Source of the DNA: JAMOQA01 sp964420365
GTDB lineage: Bacteria > Acidobacteriota > Polarisedimenticolia > J045
NCBI GenBank assembly: GCA_964420365.1
Contig: CAYQTA010000067.1
Span: 1-35,973 of the forward strand
Reading direction: 5' to 3'
DNA length: 35,973 nt
The notes under the pieces are model-generated. The model did no database searches, had not been told where the DNA came from, and saw only the letters and a list, made by a program, of their open reading frames with translations. Every line of letters starts with the position of its first letter. Position 1 is the stretch's first letter. Below are positions 1-7,099 of this stretch, one piece after another. The position numbers were made by a program, and so were the translations under genes.

Positions 1-27
1 GCGCGCGCGGTGCCGCGAACCGTGCGG

Positions 28-2028
28 TCAGGTGGACAGGCGGAAGGCCCCGGCGAGGGCCTCGAGCGTCTTCGCCTGGCTCGCCAGCTCCTCCGCCGCG
101 CTGGCCGACTCCTCGGCTCCCGCGGCGTTGCGCTGCACGACATCGTTGATGTCGCCCACGGCGGACTGCACCTCGGCGGCGACCTCCTCCTGGCGCCCGG
201 CCTTGTCCGAGATCTCCTCGACCATCGTCGTGATCGCCTGGATCTCGTCCCGGATCCGGACCAGCTTCTCGAGCACTTCCTGCTGGGCGCGCGCCCCCGC
301 CTCGGAGCTCTTGACCGACCGCTCGATCAGGTCGGCCGTTTCCTGGGCCGCCTCGGCGCTGCGCAGGGCGAGGTTGCGCACCTCCTCGGCGACGACGGCG
401 AAGCCGCGCCCCGCCTCGCCGGCCCGCGCCGCCTCGACGGCGGCGTTCAGGGCGAGCAGGTTGGTCTGGAAGGCGATCTCCTCGATCGTCTTGACGACCT
501 TGGCCGTGGCGGACGCGGACTGCCGGATCTCCTCCATCCGCGCGGAGAGCTGTTCCATGCCCGCCATTCCCTCGTCCGTTGCCCGGCGAACCTCTCCCGA
601 GCGGTCGCGGGCGGCATGGGCCTCGCCGGCGCTGTCCCGGATCACGTCGGCCAGGACCGCGAGGCTCCGGTCGATCTGCTGGAGGGCCTCCGCCTGCTCG
701 CTGGTCCCCTCGGCCAGGTGCTGGCTGCCGGAGCTGATCTCGCCCGAGGCGGCGGAAACCTGGGCGGCGGCCGCGGCGACCTGGCGGAATCCGTGGTCGA
801 GGGCCTCGATCGCCCGGTTGAAGGACTGCTTGATCCGGTCGAAGTCGCCCGCGTATTCCCTCTCGATGCGGGCGGTCAGGTCCCGGTCCGCCACCCGGTC
901 GAGGGCCTCCGCGACGTCGGCGATGGGGGCGGCCATCGCGTCGACCATCTCGTTGCACGCGCGCAGCAGGTCCCGGTAGCAACCCTCGAGTCCGTCGATC
1001 TCCGCGCGCCGCGACAGGTCTCCCCCCGCGGCGGCCAGGATGAGGTTCCCGGTCCGCTCCTCGAGGAGCCGGAGAGCCTGGCCGGCGTCCCGGACCGAGC
1101 GGGAAAGGATGTCCTCCTCCGAGCGCGGTTCCGGGAGGCGCGACAGGTCACCCTTGGCGAACGCCTCGACCGCCGTGGCCAGCTCCCGGATGTAGCCGGT
1201 CATCGAGCGGAAGTCGTCGGCCAGTTGCCCGATCTCGTCGCCGGACTCCCACGTGATCTCCTGGCGGACGTCACCCCGCGCGAGGCTGGCCGCTGCCCGG
1301 GTCATCTCGCGAAGCGGCCGGGTGATGTTCCTGCGGCTCCACCACGCGAGGAAGCCGACCGCGGCCGCGAGGATGACGAGGCAGATCCCGAAACTCTCCC
1401 AGAAGAACACTCGCACGCTCGCCCGCACCGGGGCGAGCGGGCTGGCGACCTCGAAGGCGCCATGGAGAGGGTGGCCATCGGGGTCGGTCACCTCCGCCTC
1501 GTGGCAGTTCATGCACAGCTCGTCCATGCGGATCACCCGCATGAAGTGCAGGACGTCGGTCTCGGGATCGACCCGGGAGATCGTGTCCGGGCCGCCCCGT
1601 TTCACCTGGGCGAACAGGTCCTCGAGGAGCCGGGCGCGGAACGCGCCGTGCCGGGCGTCGTTGCGCGGGTCGTACTTCTCGTTGTTCGCCTGGAACGAGA
1701 CGATGCGGAAGTTCACCCCCTCGTCCTTCGCCGCGTCCATCGCCGCCTGCCAGCCGGCATGGATCCGGTCGGCGTCGACTGCCGCGTCTTCGTCGACGGA
1801 GAGCAGGGTGTTCTCCACGGCCTGCTGGGCGTGCACGGCGAGCCCGGTGAAGGAGTCCGCCTTCGCCTCGCGGGCCGCGACGGCGCTTCGCTCGTAGCCT
1901 CCAAGGAAGATCCAGAAGGTGGCCGCGAGGACCGTCGCCACGACCACGACCACGAGGCCGATGACGCGCGTTCCCAGCCTCGCGGTTCGGAACGGGTTCC
2001 AGGACCGGCCGGCGAGATCGAGCTTCAT
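28..2028 (-). CDS. Methyl-accepting chemotaxis protein with c-type haem sensor domain
   Basis: This is a transmembrane chemoreceptor of 666 residues. TM1 (about residues 22-43) and TM2 (about 208-230) bracket a periplasmic domain of the DUF3365/Tll0287-like type, which carries a c-type haem attachment motif CMNCH at 172-176. A HAMP segment follows TM2, then more HAMP-like helices up to about residue 400, and a C-terminal signalling hairpin whose tip includes AFQTNLLALNAAVEAARAG. That tip is diagnostic for MCPs and binds CheW and CheA. The covalent haem suggests redox, oxygen or NO sensing (inference). No C-terminal CheR-docking pentapeptide is visible, since the protein ends FRLST. The start is supported by GAGGGG about 7 nt upstream. 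No che genes lie nearby, so the receptor is an orphan here. Confidence 0.93.
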   Translation of the reverse strand: MKLDLAGRSWNPFRTARLGTRVIGLVVVVVATVLAATFWIFLGGYERSAVAAREAKADSFTGLAVHAQQAVENTLLSVDEDAAVDADRIHAGWQAAMDAAKDEGVNFRIVSFQANNEKYDPRNDARHGAFRARLLEDLFAQVKRGGPDTISRVDPETDVLHFMRVIRMDELCMNCHEAEVTDPDGHPLHGAFEVASPLAPVRASVRVFFWESFGICLVILAAAVGFLAWWSRRNITRPLREMTRAAASLARGDVRQEITWESGDEIGQLADDFRSMTGYIRELATAVEAFAKGDLSRLPEPRSEEDILSRSVRDAGQALRLLEERTGNLILAAAGGDLSRRAEIDGLEGCYRDLLRACNEMVDAMAAPIADVAEALDRVADRDLTARIEREYAGDFDRIKQSFNRAIEALDHGFRQVAAAAAQVSAASGEISSGSQHLAEGTSEQAEALQQIDRSLAVLADVIRDSAGEAHAARDRSGEVRRATDEGMAGMEQLSARMEEIRQSASATAKVVKTIEEIAFQTNLLALNAAVEAARAGEAGRGFAVVAEEVRNLALRSAEAAQETADLIERSVKSSEAGARAQQEVLEKLVRIRDEIQAITTMVEEISDKAGRQEEVAAEVQSAVGDINDVVQRNAAGAEESASAAEELASQAKTLEALAGAFRLST

Positions 2029-2124
2029 TCGTGTCCCCTCCCTGCGCGGTTCCGCCGTTCGCCGCGACCGCGTTTCGACGCAGGACGTATCGGTCGAGAA
2101 ACAAGGGGACTTGAACGGTCCGGA

Positions 2125-3609
2125 TCACCCGGTGAGGGGGGCCCGTTCCCGGGCGGCGGCGCGGCGCAGGACCTCCTCGTAGCGCGCCGCGCTCCGCGCC
2201 CAGGAGAAGTCGGCGAGCATCCCCCGCCGGCGGGCGGCGGCGAGCAGGTCCGGACGCGTCCGGAAGACCTCGAGGGCTCGCTCGCACGCCCACCGGAGGC
2301 CCTCCGGGTCGGCGTGTTCGAAGACCAGCCCGTTGCCGGAGTCCGGGTGCTCGAGGACGTCGACCACCGTGTCCGCGAGCCCCCCGGTGCGGCGGACGAC
2401 CGGGAGGGTCCCGTACCGGAGGGCGATCATCTGGCCGAGCCCGCACGGCTCGAAGCGGCTCGGCATCAGGAAGAAATCCGCCCCGCCGTAGATCCGGTGG
2501 GCGAGCCCCTCGTCGAACCGCTCGACGACGGCAACCGACTGGCGCCACGTGGCGGCGAGCCCGCGGAGCGAGTCGACCAGGGCCGGGTCCCCGGTGCCCA
2601 GCACCACGAGCTGGGCGCTCTCCCGGACGAGCCACGGGGCGACCGCGGCGACCAGGTCGATCCCCTTCTGGTGGACGAGGCGGCTGACCACCCCGAAGAG
2701 AGGCAGGGAAGGATCGACCCGGAAGCCGAGGGCGTGCTGGAGGGCCTCCTTGGCCGCCGCCTTGCCGGCGGGGCGTGCCGCATCGTAGGGGACCGGCAGC
2801 CAGGGGTCCCGGGACGGGTCCCAGGTGCGAACGTCGAGGCCGTTCAGGATGCCGACCAGGTCGTCGCCGCGGGCCAGGAGGTCCCGTTCCAGGCCCTCCC
2901 CGAAGCCGGGCCAGACGATCTCCCGGGCGTAGGTGGGCGAGACGGTGATCACGACCGTGGCGTGCCGGATTCCTCCCTTGAGGAAGTTGGCGTTGCCGAG
3001 GGCCTCGGCCCCGTCGGCATCGAGGAAGAGGTCCGGGACCCCGAGCTCCCGCAGGAGACCGAGCGGGAAGACCCCCTGGTGGGCCAGGTTGTGGATCACG
3101 AGGGCGGTCGGCGCACCACGGAGCGGGTCGTCCCAGCGGGGGGTGCCCCGGAGCAGCGTGGCGATCGGTGCGGCCGGCCAGTCGTGGAGGAGGAGGGCGC
3201 CCGGGGCCAGTCCCCGCTCCCTGAGCCAGGCGATCGCTGCCGCGGCGAACCAGCCGAAGCGCAGCCCGTTGTCGCCGTACGCGCCGCCTCCCGGGGGACC
3301 GTAGACGCCGTCCCGGTCGTGGAGCTCCGGCTGGTGGAGGAAGACGACCCGCACTCCCCGGTCCTCGATCTCGAGGGCATTCCCCGAGAGCACGCCGCCG
3401 AGCCACGGGACGTCGACGCGGGCCCGCGGACCGGGGAGGGGACCGGAGACCGCCGCCGCCGCCCGCAGCGCCGGGCGGTACCCGGGCAGGATGACGATCA
3501 CCTCGTGGCCGGCCGCCGCCTGGGCGGCGGGCAGGGAGCCGACGACGTCCCCGAGGCCCCCGACCTTGACGAAGGGAGCCATCTCCGGCGCGGCGTGTAC
3601 GATGAGCAT
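2125..3609 (-). CDS. glgA: Glycogen synthase (ADP-glucose type, GT5)
   Basis: The product transfers glucose from ADP-glucose to the non-reducing end of alpha-1,4-glucan. At 494 residues it has the usual GlgA length. The N-terminus MLIVHAAPEMAPFVKVGGLGD contains the KxGGL ADP-glucose loop. Other GT5 signatures are the NGLDVRTWDPSRD stretch, FGVVSRLVHQKGIDL at the start of the C-terminal Rossmann domain, and MPSRFEPCGLGQM with the donor-binding glutamate, followed by RRTGGLADTV. The open frame continues far upstream, but the family N-terminus fixes the start at 3609. No Shine-Dalgarno is visible; a GATAAT box ends 6 nt before the ATG, suggesting a leaderless message. The gene is divergent from queG across 57 bp. 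No glgB, glgC or glgP is seen nearby. Confidence 0.95.
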   Translation of the reverse strand: MLIVHAAPEMAPFVKVGGLGDVVGSLPAAQAAAGHEVIVILPGYRPALRAAAAVSGPLPGPRARVDVPWLGGVLSGNALEIEDRGVRVVFLHQPELHDRDGVYGPPGGGAYGDNGLRFGWFAAAAIAWLRERGLAPGALLLHDWPAAPIATLLRGTPRWDDPLRGAPTALVIHNLAHQGVFPLGLLRELGVPDLFLDADGAEALGNANFLKGGIRHATVVITVSPTYAREIVWPGFGEGLERDLLARGDDLVGILNGLDVRTWDPSRDPWLPVPYDAARPAGKAAAKEALQHALGFRVDPSLPLFGVVSRLVHQKGIDLVAAVAPWLVRESAQLVVLGTGDPALVDSLRGLAATWRQSVAVVERFDEGLAHRIYGGADFFLMPSRFEPCGLGQMIALRYGTLPVVRRTGGLADTVVDVLEHPDSGNGLVFEHADPEGLRWACERALEVFRTRPDLLAAARRRGMLADFSWARSAARYEEVLRRAAARERAPLTG

Positions 3610-3615
3610 GCCCGG

Positions 3616-3621
3616 ATTATC
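3616..3621 (-). promoter_or_regulatory. Putative -10 box of glgA (leaderless promoter)
   Basis: GATAAT on the minus strand lies 6 nt upstream of the glgA ATG, in a GC-rich gap with no Shine-Dalgarno. Transcription would start at or next to the initiation codon. No convincing -35 hexamer is seen. This is an inference from sequence alone. Confidence 0.45.
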
Positions 3622-3666
3622 CCCCGCGCCGGCCGCGCCCGGTAGCGGGTTCCCGGGAGGAGCGGG

Positions 3667-4761
3667 ATGCGGATCGGAAGGGAGGCGCTCGAGGAGGTCC
3701 TGGCGGAGGGCCGGAGACTCGGCTTCGCCGCCTGCGGGGCCGCCCCGCTCGTTCCCTCGCGGATGGGGCGTGCCCTCGCCGAGTGGTTCGAGCGGGGATG
3801 CCACGCCGGGATGAAGTTCCTGCCGCGAACCGCTCCGACCCGGCTCGATCCGCGCACGAAGTGGAACTGGGCCCGGGGAGCCCTCGTTGCCGCGCTCTCC
3901 TACGCCGGGGGGCCGCCCCAGGTGGGGACTCCCGGGGCGGACCCCGGGGGGCCGGGGGTGGTGCGCTACGTCTCCCGGTACGCCCGGGGTCGGGATTACC
4001 ACGACGTCCTGAAGGAACGGCTCCGGGCCTGGGGCGACCGGGCCGAGGAGATCGCCGGTTTCCCGTTCCGGCGGCTCGCCCTCTGCGACACGTCGGCGGT
4101 CCTCGAGCGGGAGCTGGCCGTCCGGGCCGGGCTCGGCTGGATCGGGAAGAACACCTGCCTCGTCCTCGAGGAGGGGAACTCCTTCGTCTTCCTCGGGGTG
4201 CTCCTCGTCGAGGCGGAACTGCCGGTCGATTCTCCGCCGGCGGACCTGCTCGACTCCTCCCGGTGCCGGGACTGTCGTGCCTGCCTCGACGCGTGTCCGA
4301 CCGGGGCCCTGGTGGAGCCGTTCGTCCTCGATGCCCGGCGGTGTCTCTCGTACCTGGCGATCGAGCACCGCGGGCCGATCCCCGCCGGGTTCCACGGGGC
4401 GATCGGGACGCGGCTCCTCGGCTGCGACGCCTGCCAGGACGCCTGCCCGTGGAACCGGGTCGCCGGCATGCCCGGGGCGCCCGACCCGGCCCTCGCGCCG
4501 CTCCCCGCCCTCGAGGAGCTCTCCCTCGCCGACGTGGCCGCGCTGTCCGAGGAGGGGTTCCGCGCCCGGTTCCGGGGCACGGCCATCGCCCGGGCGAAGC
4601 GGGCGGGCCTCGTGCGAAACGCGCTCGTCGTCGGGGCGAACCTCGCGGACCCGGGGGTGGCGAGCGTGGCGGAGCGCCTCGTCGACGATCCGGACGAGGG
4701 GGTGCGCGCGGCGGCCCGGGCCTGCCTCGCCCGCCTCGCCGGAGACGATCCCCGTGAGTGA
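3667..4761 (+). CDS. queG: Epoxyqueuosine reductase QueG
   Basis: QueG catalyses the last step of queuosine biosynthesis, the cobalamin-dependent reduction of epoxyqueuosine to queuosine in tRNA. The product has 364 residues. The N-terminal cobalamin-binding region includes CDTSAVLERELAVRAGLGW (from C140) followed by IGKNT. Two 4Fe-4S clusters are evident: C200-x2-C203-x2-C206-x3-C210-P and C253-x2-C256-x3-C260-P, with C226 probably contributing. A short HEAT-like tail follows from about residue 310. GGGAGGAG lies just upstream of the ATG. Its cobalamin dependence makes the cobalt/nickel transporter at 26.9-29.2 kb a possible functional partner (inference). The 3' end overlaps the next, degenerate reading frame by 8 nt. 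Confidence 0.95.
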   Translation: MRIGREALEEVLAEGRRLGFAACGAAPLVPSRMGRALAEWFERGCHAGMKFLPRTAPTRLDPRTKWNWARGALVAALSYAGGPPQVGTPGADPGGPGVVRYVSRYARGRDYHDVLKERLRAWGDRAEEIAGFPFRRLALCDTSAVLERELAVRAGLGWIGKNTCLVLEEGNSFVFLGVLLVEAELPVDSPPADLLDSSRCRDCRACLDACPTGALVEPFVLDARRCLSYLAIEHRGPIPAGFHGAIGTRLLGCDACQDACPWNRVAGMPGAPDPALAPLPALEELSLADVAALSEEGFRARFRGTAIARAKRAGLVRNALVVGANLADPGVASVAERLVDDPDEGVRAAARACLARLAGDDPRE

Positions 4762-4862
4762 CTTCGATCGCTACCGGGGGCGCTACGAGGACGCCGTCCG
4801 GGCGTCGATCGCGTTCGCCGGCCGGGGCGACGGCTTCTTCCTCGATGTCCAGGCAGACCCGT
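4754..4862 (+). pseudogene. N-terminal fragment of a class I SAM methyltransferase
   Basis: A GTG at 4754 overlaps the end of queG and opens a frame reading SDFDRYRGRYEDAVRASIAF, then AGRGDGFFLDVQAD. This resembles the N-terminal helix of class I SAM methyltransferases with FDxYxxRYEexVxxSIAFxGxxxxFF openings. After about 36 residues the similarity stops, and no GxGxG SAM-binding motif follows. I read it as the surviving 5' end of a gene whose body was deleted. The family call rests on remembered motif patterns and should be tested by profile search. The position right after queG, with overlap, suggests the intact ancestor was co-transcribed with queG. Confidence 0.5.
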
Positions 4863-4915
4863 TGGCGGCGACGTTGGCACTGCCGCTGCTGGTCGTGCGC
4901 GGGGGACGATCGCCC

Positions 4916-5343
4916 CGGGCGATCGCGGTCCTGGTCGTGCCGGCCTGGAGCGGAGTGCTCGCCTGGCGGGGGGCCGGGTACGACCCGGTGAGCCGGGACC
5001 TCCGCGGCGACGGCAGCGCCAACCGGACGAGGGAGATCCTCGAGGAACTGCACCGGGAGGACCCGCGGGCGCGGGGTGGTCCTCCTCTCCCGGAACTCCG
5101 GGCACCGGCTCGCCCTCACGGCCGGCCTCGACCACGCCCGGGGACGCGCGGTCGTCGCGAACCTGGCGGCCGGCGCCGAGGTGCCCGGCTGGGCCTCCCT
5201 GGTCGTCGCGATCCTCTTCCCGGGAGCGGTCCAGCTCGTCTCCCTCGGCATCGTCGGCGAGCACGTCGGGCGCATCTCCGAGGAGGCCAAGGGCCGCCCG
5301 CTCTACGTGGTCGACCGCGTCCTCGGCGACGGACCGGCCGCGG
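4916..5343 (+). pseudogene. Degraded bactoprenol-type GT2 glycosyltransferase (GtrB/DPM1-like)
   Basis: Fragments of one GT2 gene lie in order in two frames. In frame 2 there is GDGSANRTREILEELHRED, matching the usual DDGSxDRTxEIL block. After the GGGG run at 5073-5076 the match moves to frame 0: VVLLSRNSGHRLALTAGLDH, the normal next block. The sequence then jumps to EVPGWASLVVAILFPGAVQL and GIVGEHVGRISEEAKGRPLY, the last membrane helix and C-terminal signature of this family. The central part of about 190 residues, including the DxD metal site, the acceptor region and the first TM helix, is missing. One frameshift plus a large internal deletion makes this a pseudogene. The 66-bp repeat begins 10 bp after its end. 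Confidence 0.75.
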
Positions 5344-5352
5344 CCCGTCGAG

Positions 5353-5418
5353 GCGCCGATCGGACGGGAAGAGGGCCCGGCAGGCGGCCCTCCCCGGGCA
5401 CGCCGGACATCCCCCGGG
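5353..5418 (+). repeat. 66-bp dispersed repeat, copy A
   Basis: This 66-bp segment matches 6561-6626 at 61 of 66 positions by hand alignment, in the same orientation, with no gaps. It starts just after the glycosyltransferase remnant and ends CATCCCCCGGG. The two copies bracket the secreted protein gene at 5483-6064. Confidence 0.85.
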
Positions 5419-5482
5419 TGACGGGTCCCGGCGGCCGCTCTCGCCGTGAGCTGTTGCTTACCGCCGGGCTCCCGTGGTGGGG

Positions 5483-6064
5483 TCAGTTTCCGTGTCCGCC
5501 GGTCTGCTGGTTGTTCAGGTCGTGGCCTCCCTCGCTGGCGGAGACCGACACGCAGTTTATGCTGCTCTTGCTGCCGTCGTAGCACTCGTAGCGGCAATGG
5601 TCACCGGTCTCGTAATCCAGGCTCTTGAGACCGCCGTAGAGGGCACAGGTGGCAGGCGCCCCCGCCATGCACTCTTCGGCGGAGCAATCGGTCGCCATCA
5701 GGTGACCGTCGATCCCGACCGGCACCCGGTACCAGATGAGCACGTCGTACTGGTCACCGTTGTTGATGAGAACCTCGCGCTCCTGCTCGGGCGTCAGCGG
5801 ATTCCTGATGAGCAAGGTATTCAGTTCCTTGTCCGGCTCGGCAGACGGACGACGCAGGACCACCTGGGCCGGAGTCACCTCGGAGTTCACGAACTGAAGG
5901 TGGGTCCCGTTCTCCAGCTCGACAGTCATGTCGAAGGTGTAGGGTGCGACCTCCTTGCTGGTGGCCCAGCCCTGGACGCCGTCGATGACGACCTGGTAGG
6001 TCTCCGCCTGAGCGACGGGAGTGAGCAGCAGGAACAGGGTTGCGATGATGGCACCGTACTTCAT
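5483..6064 (-). CDS. Secreted cysteine-rich protein of unknown function
   Basis: The 193-residue product starts with a clear Sec signal peptide (MKYGAIIATLFLLLTPVAQA, likely cleaved after residue 20), and AAAGGAGG sits 5 nt before the ATG, so expression is credible. The mature part opens with a beta-rich domain (YQVVIDGVQGWATSKEV, then MTVELENGTHLQFVNSE). Six cysteines are confined to the last 65 residues, in segments DCSAEEC, TCALYGG, HCRYECYDG and SINCVSV, suggesting up to three disulfides. The tail GGHDLNNQQTGGHGN is His/Asn/Gln-rich. I do not recognise the family. Base composition looks less GC-rich than the neighbours, it stands alone on the minus strand, and direct repeats flank it, all compatible with horizontal acquisition (inference). 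Confidence 0.85.
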   Translation of the reverse strand: MKYGAIIATLFLLLTPVAQAETYQVVIDGVQGWATSKEVAPYTFDMTVELENGTHLQFVNSEVTPAQVVLRRPSAEPDKELNTLLIRNPLTPEQEREVLINNGDQYDVLIWYRVPVGIDGHLMATDCSAEECMAGAPATCALYGGLKSLDYETGDHCRYECYDGSKSSINCVSVSASEGGHDLNNQQTGGHGN

Positions 6065-6288
6065 CCTGGCCTCCTTTCCGGTCTCGGGAAGGCCGCATCC
6101 GGGTCGCGGTCCTCGGGGAAGAACCACGGCTGCACGCTGAGCTCTTGCCGCGTGGCGGGTGTGCAGGCGGCGAATCGACCTGGCGGGCGCATCCCCGGGG
6201 TTCCGGCTCCATGCATCCCGAAACCTCCGTGGCCCCCCTCCGCCGGCTCCCACCACGGATGCAGCGGGAACACGGACCACCCAAGGTA

Positions 6289-6294
6289 AAGATA
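6289..6294 (-). promoter_or_regulatory. Possible -10 box for the secreted protein gene
   Basis: TATCTT on the minus strand fits TANNNT and lies in an A/T-richer patch (AAGGTAAAGATACGAG on the plus strand). It would give a 5' UTR of about 220 nt for the gene at 5483-6064. No -35 element was recognised, so this is weak. Confidence 0.2.
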
Positions 6295-6355
6295 CGAGTC
6301 CGCCCGAGGCCGGATCAAGGGGTCGGGGCGGGAGCTGCGTACCGGGGAACGAGAA

Positions 6356-6524
6356 ATCCATGCGCCCGGCGCATGGGGGTGCCATGCATACGGCGGGTCG
6401 GGATCCATGCGTCCAGCGCATGACGCTGCGATGCGTCCGCGGGTGGGGATCCGTGCGCGTGGCGCATGGGCATCCCATGCGTGCAGCGGGTCGGGATCGA
6501 TGCGCGTGGCGCACGGGGTTCCAC
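6356..6524. repeat. Tandem array of about seven palindromic 23-24-bp units
   Basis: Seven copies of a degenerate palindrome of the type ATGCGC-nnn-GCGCAT begin at 6360, 6384, 6407, 6431, 6453, 6477 and 6500 (period 22-24 bp). Odd units are near-perfect hairpins; even units end CGGGT instead of CGCAT, giving a 46-47-bp higher-order unit with boundaries at 6356, 6403, 6449 and 6496. The sequence between palindromes (GGGTCGGGATCC type) is also conserved, so there are no unique spacers. This 1.03-kb gap between genes (6065-7099) otherwise holds only the repeats listed here. Confidence 0.85.
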
Positions 6525-6560
6525 CTGGATCGCGACGCCAAGGGCATTCCGGGCGAGGAT

Positions 6561-6626
6561 GCGCCGATCGGACGGGAAGAAGGCCCGGCAGCCGGACCTC
6601 TCCGGGCATGCCGGACATCCCCCGGG
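6561..6626 (+). repeat. 66-bp dispersed repeat, copy B
   Basis: This is a direct copy of 5353-5418 with five substitutions and no gaps. Its last 12 bases overlap the first of the ACATCCC-N9-TGTCACC elements. The copies are 1,208 bp apart, start to start, and enclose the secreted protein gene and the palindromic array. Confidence 0.85.
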
Positions 6627-6878
6627 GATCTGTCACCCGGGGGAACACATCCCCTCCCCGGGTGTCCCCTCCCGGGCGGGACATGGCGCCTCCGGGGGCA
6701 TCCCGGGTCGATCTTGGCGCGGTGGTGAAGGCGAAACCGCCTGTCCGGGAAGCGGTTGCTACGATCGGCTGGATTCGCGGGCGCCGGTCCTTTCCCGCGC
6801 CGCGTCCCCGGCCGGGGCCCGCCGGTGACACGCCGAGGGGGGATGTGTACCGCGAGGTGACAGCTCGAGGAGGGATGT
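6615..6878. repeat. Four 23-nt elements (ACATCCC-N9-TGTCACC) in two inverted pairs
   Basis: Plus-strand elements lie at 6615-6637 (exact) and 6647-6669 (TGTCCCC in the second arm). Minus-strand elements lie at 6824-6846 and 6856-6878 (both exact). Within each pair the start-to-start distance is 32 bp, and the pairs face each other across about 154 bp. Weaker look-alikes occur near 6681 and 6887. The geometry resembles arrays of binding sites, or transposon ends with several transposase sites per end. No gene was recognised inside. Confidence 0.75.
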
Positions 6879-7099
6879 TCCCCCCCGGTGGCCCGTCCCC
6901 CCGGTGGCGAGGTCGTCAGCGAAGGACCTGCATCCGAACGCGGAAGCGGGCGGCGGCCGAGATATGCTGGTTTCGTCTCCTGAGCCCGATCAAGGTGCCG
7001 GGCAGGCGGTGAGCGCGGCTCGAGCGCGGGAGATGCCCGGGAGCGCCGGTCGAGGCTCGGCCGGAGCCGGGTCGGGGCCCGGGGGACCGGAAGGAAGCG

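Noticed and set aside
10..3645. 1,211-codon plus-strand open frame opposite the chemoreceptor and glgA genes
   Set aside because: The minus-strand frames carry unmistakable MCP and GT5 motifs; this frame has none.
5076..5582. Intact 168-residue membrane protein
   Set aside because: Its first two blocks are non-adjacent parts of a GT2 enzyme, and the end runs through the 66-bp repeat into the antisense of the secreted protein gene, so it is a remnant frame.
5474..6289. Plus-strand 271-codon frame opposite the secreted protein gene
   Set aside because: The minus-strand frame has a signal peptide and AAAGGAGG site; the plus frame has neither.
6356..6524. CRISPR array
   Set aside because: Units recur every 22-24 bp with no unique spacers, the parts between palindromes are themselves repeated, and no cas gene is present.
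6407..7012. 201-codon plus-strand open frame upstream of the ABC transporter
   Set aside because: It reads through the palindromic array and both repeat families, has low-complexity Arg/Gly/Pro content, no ribosome-binding site and no domain.
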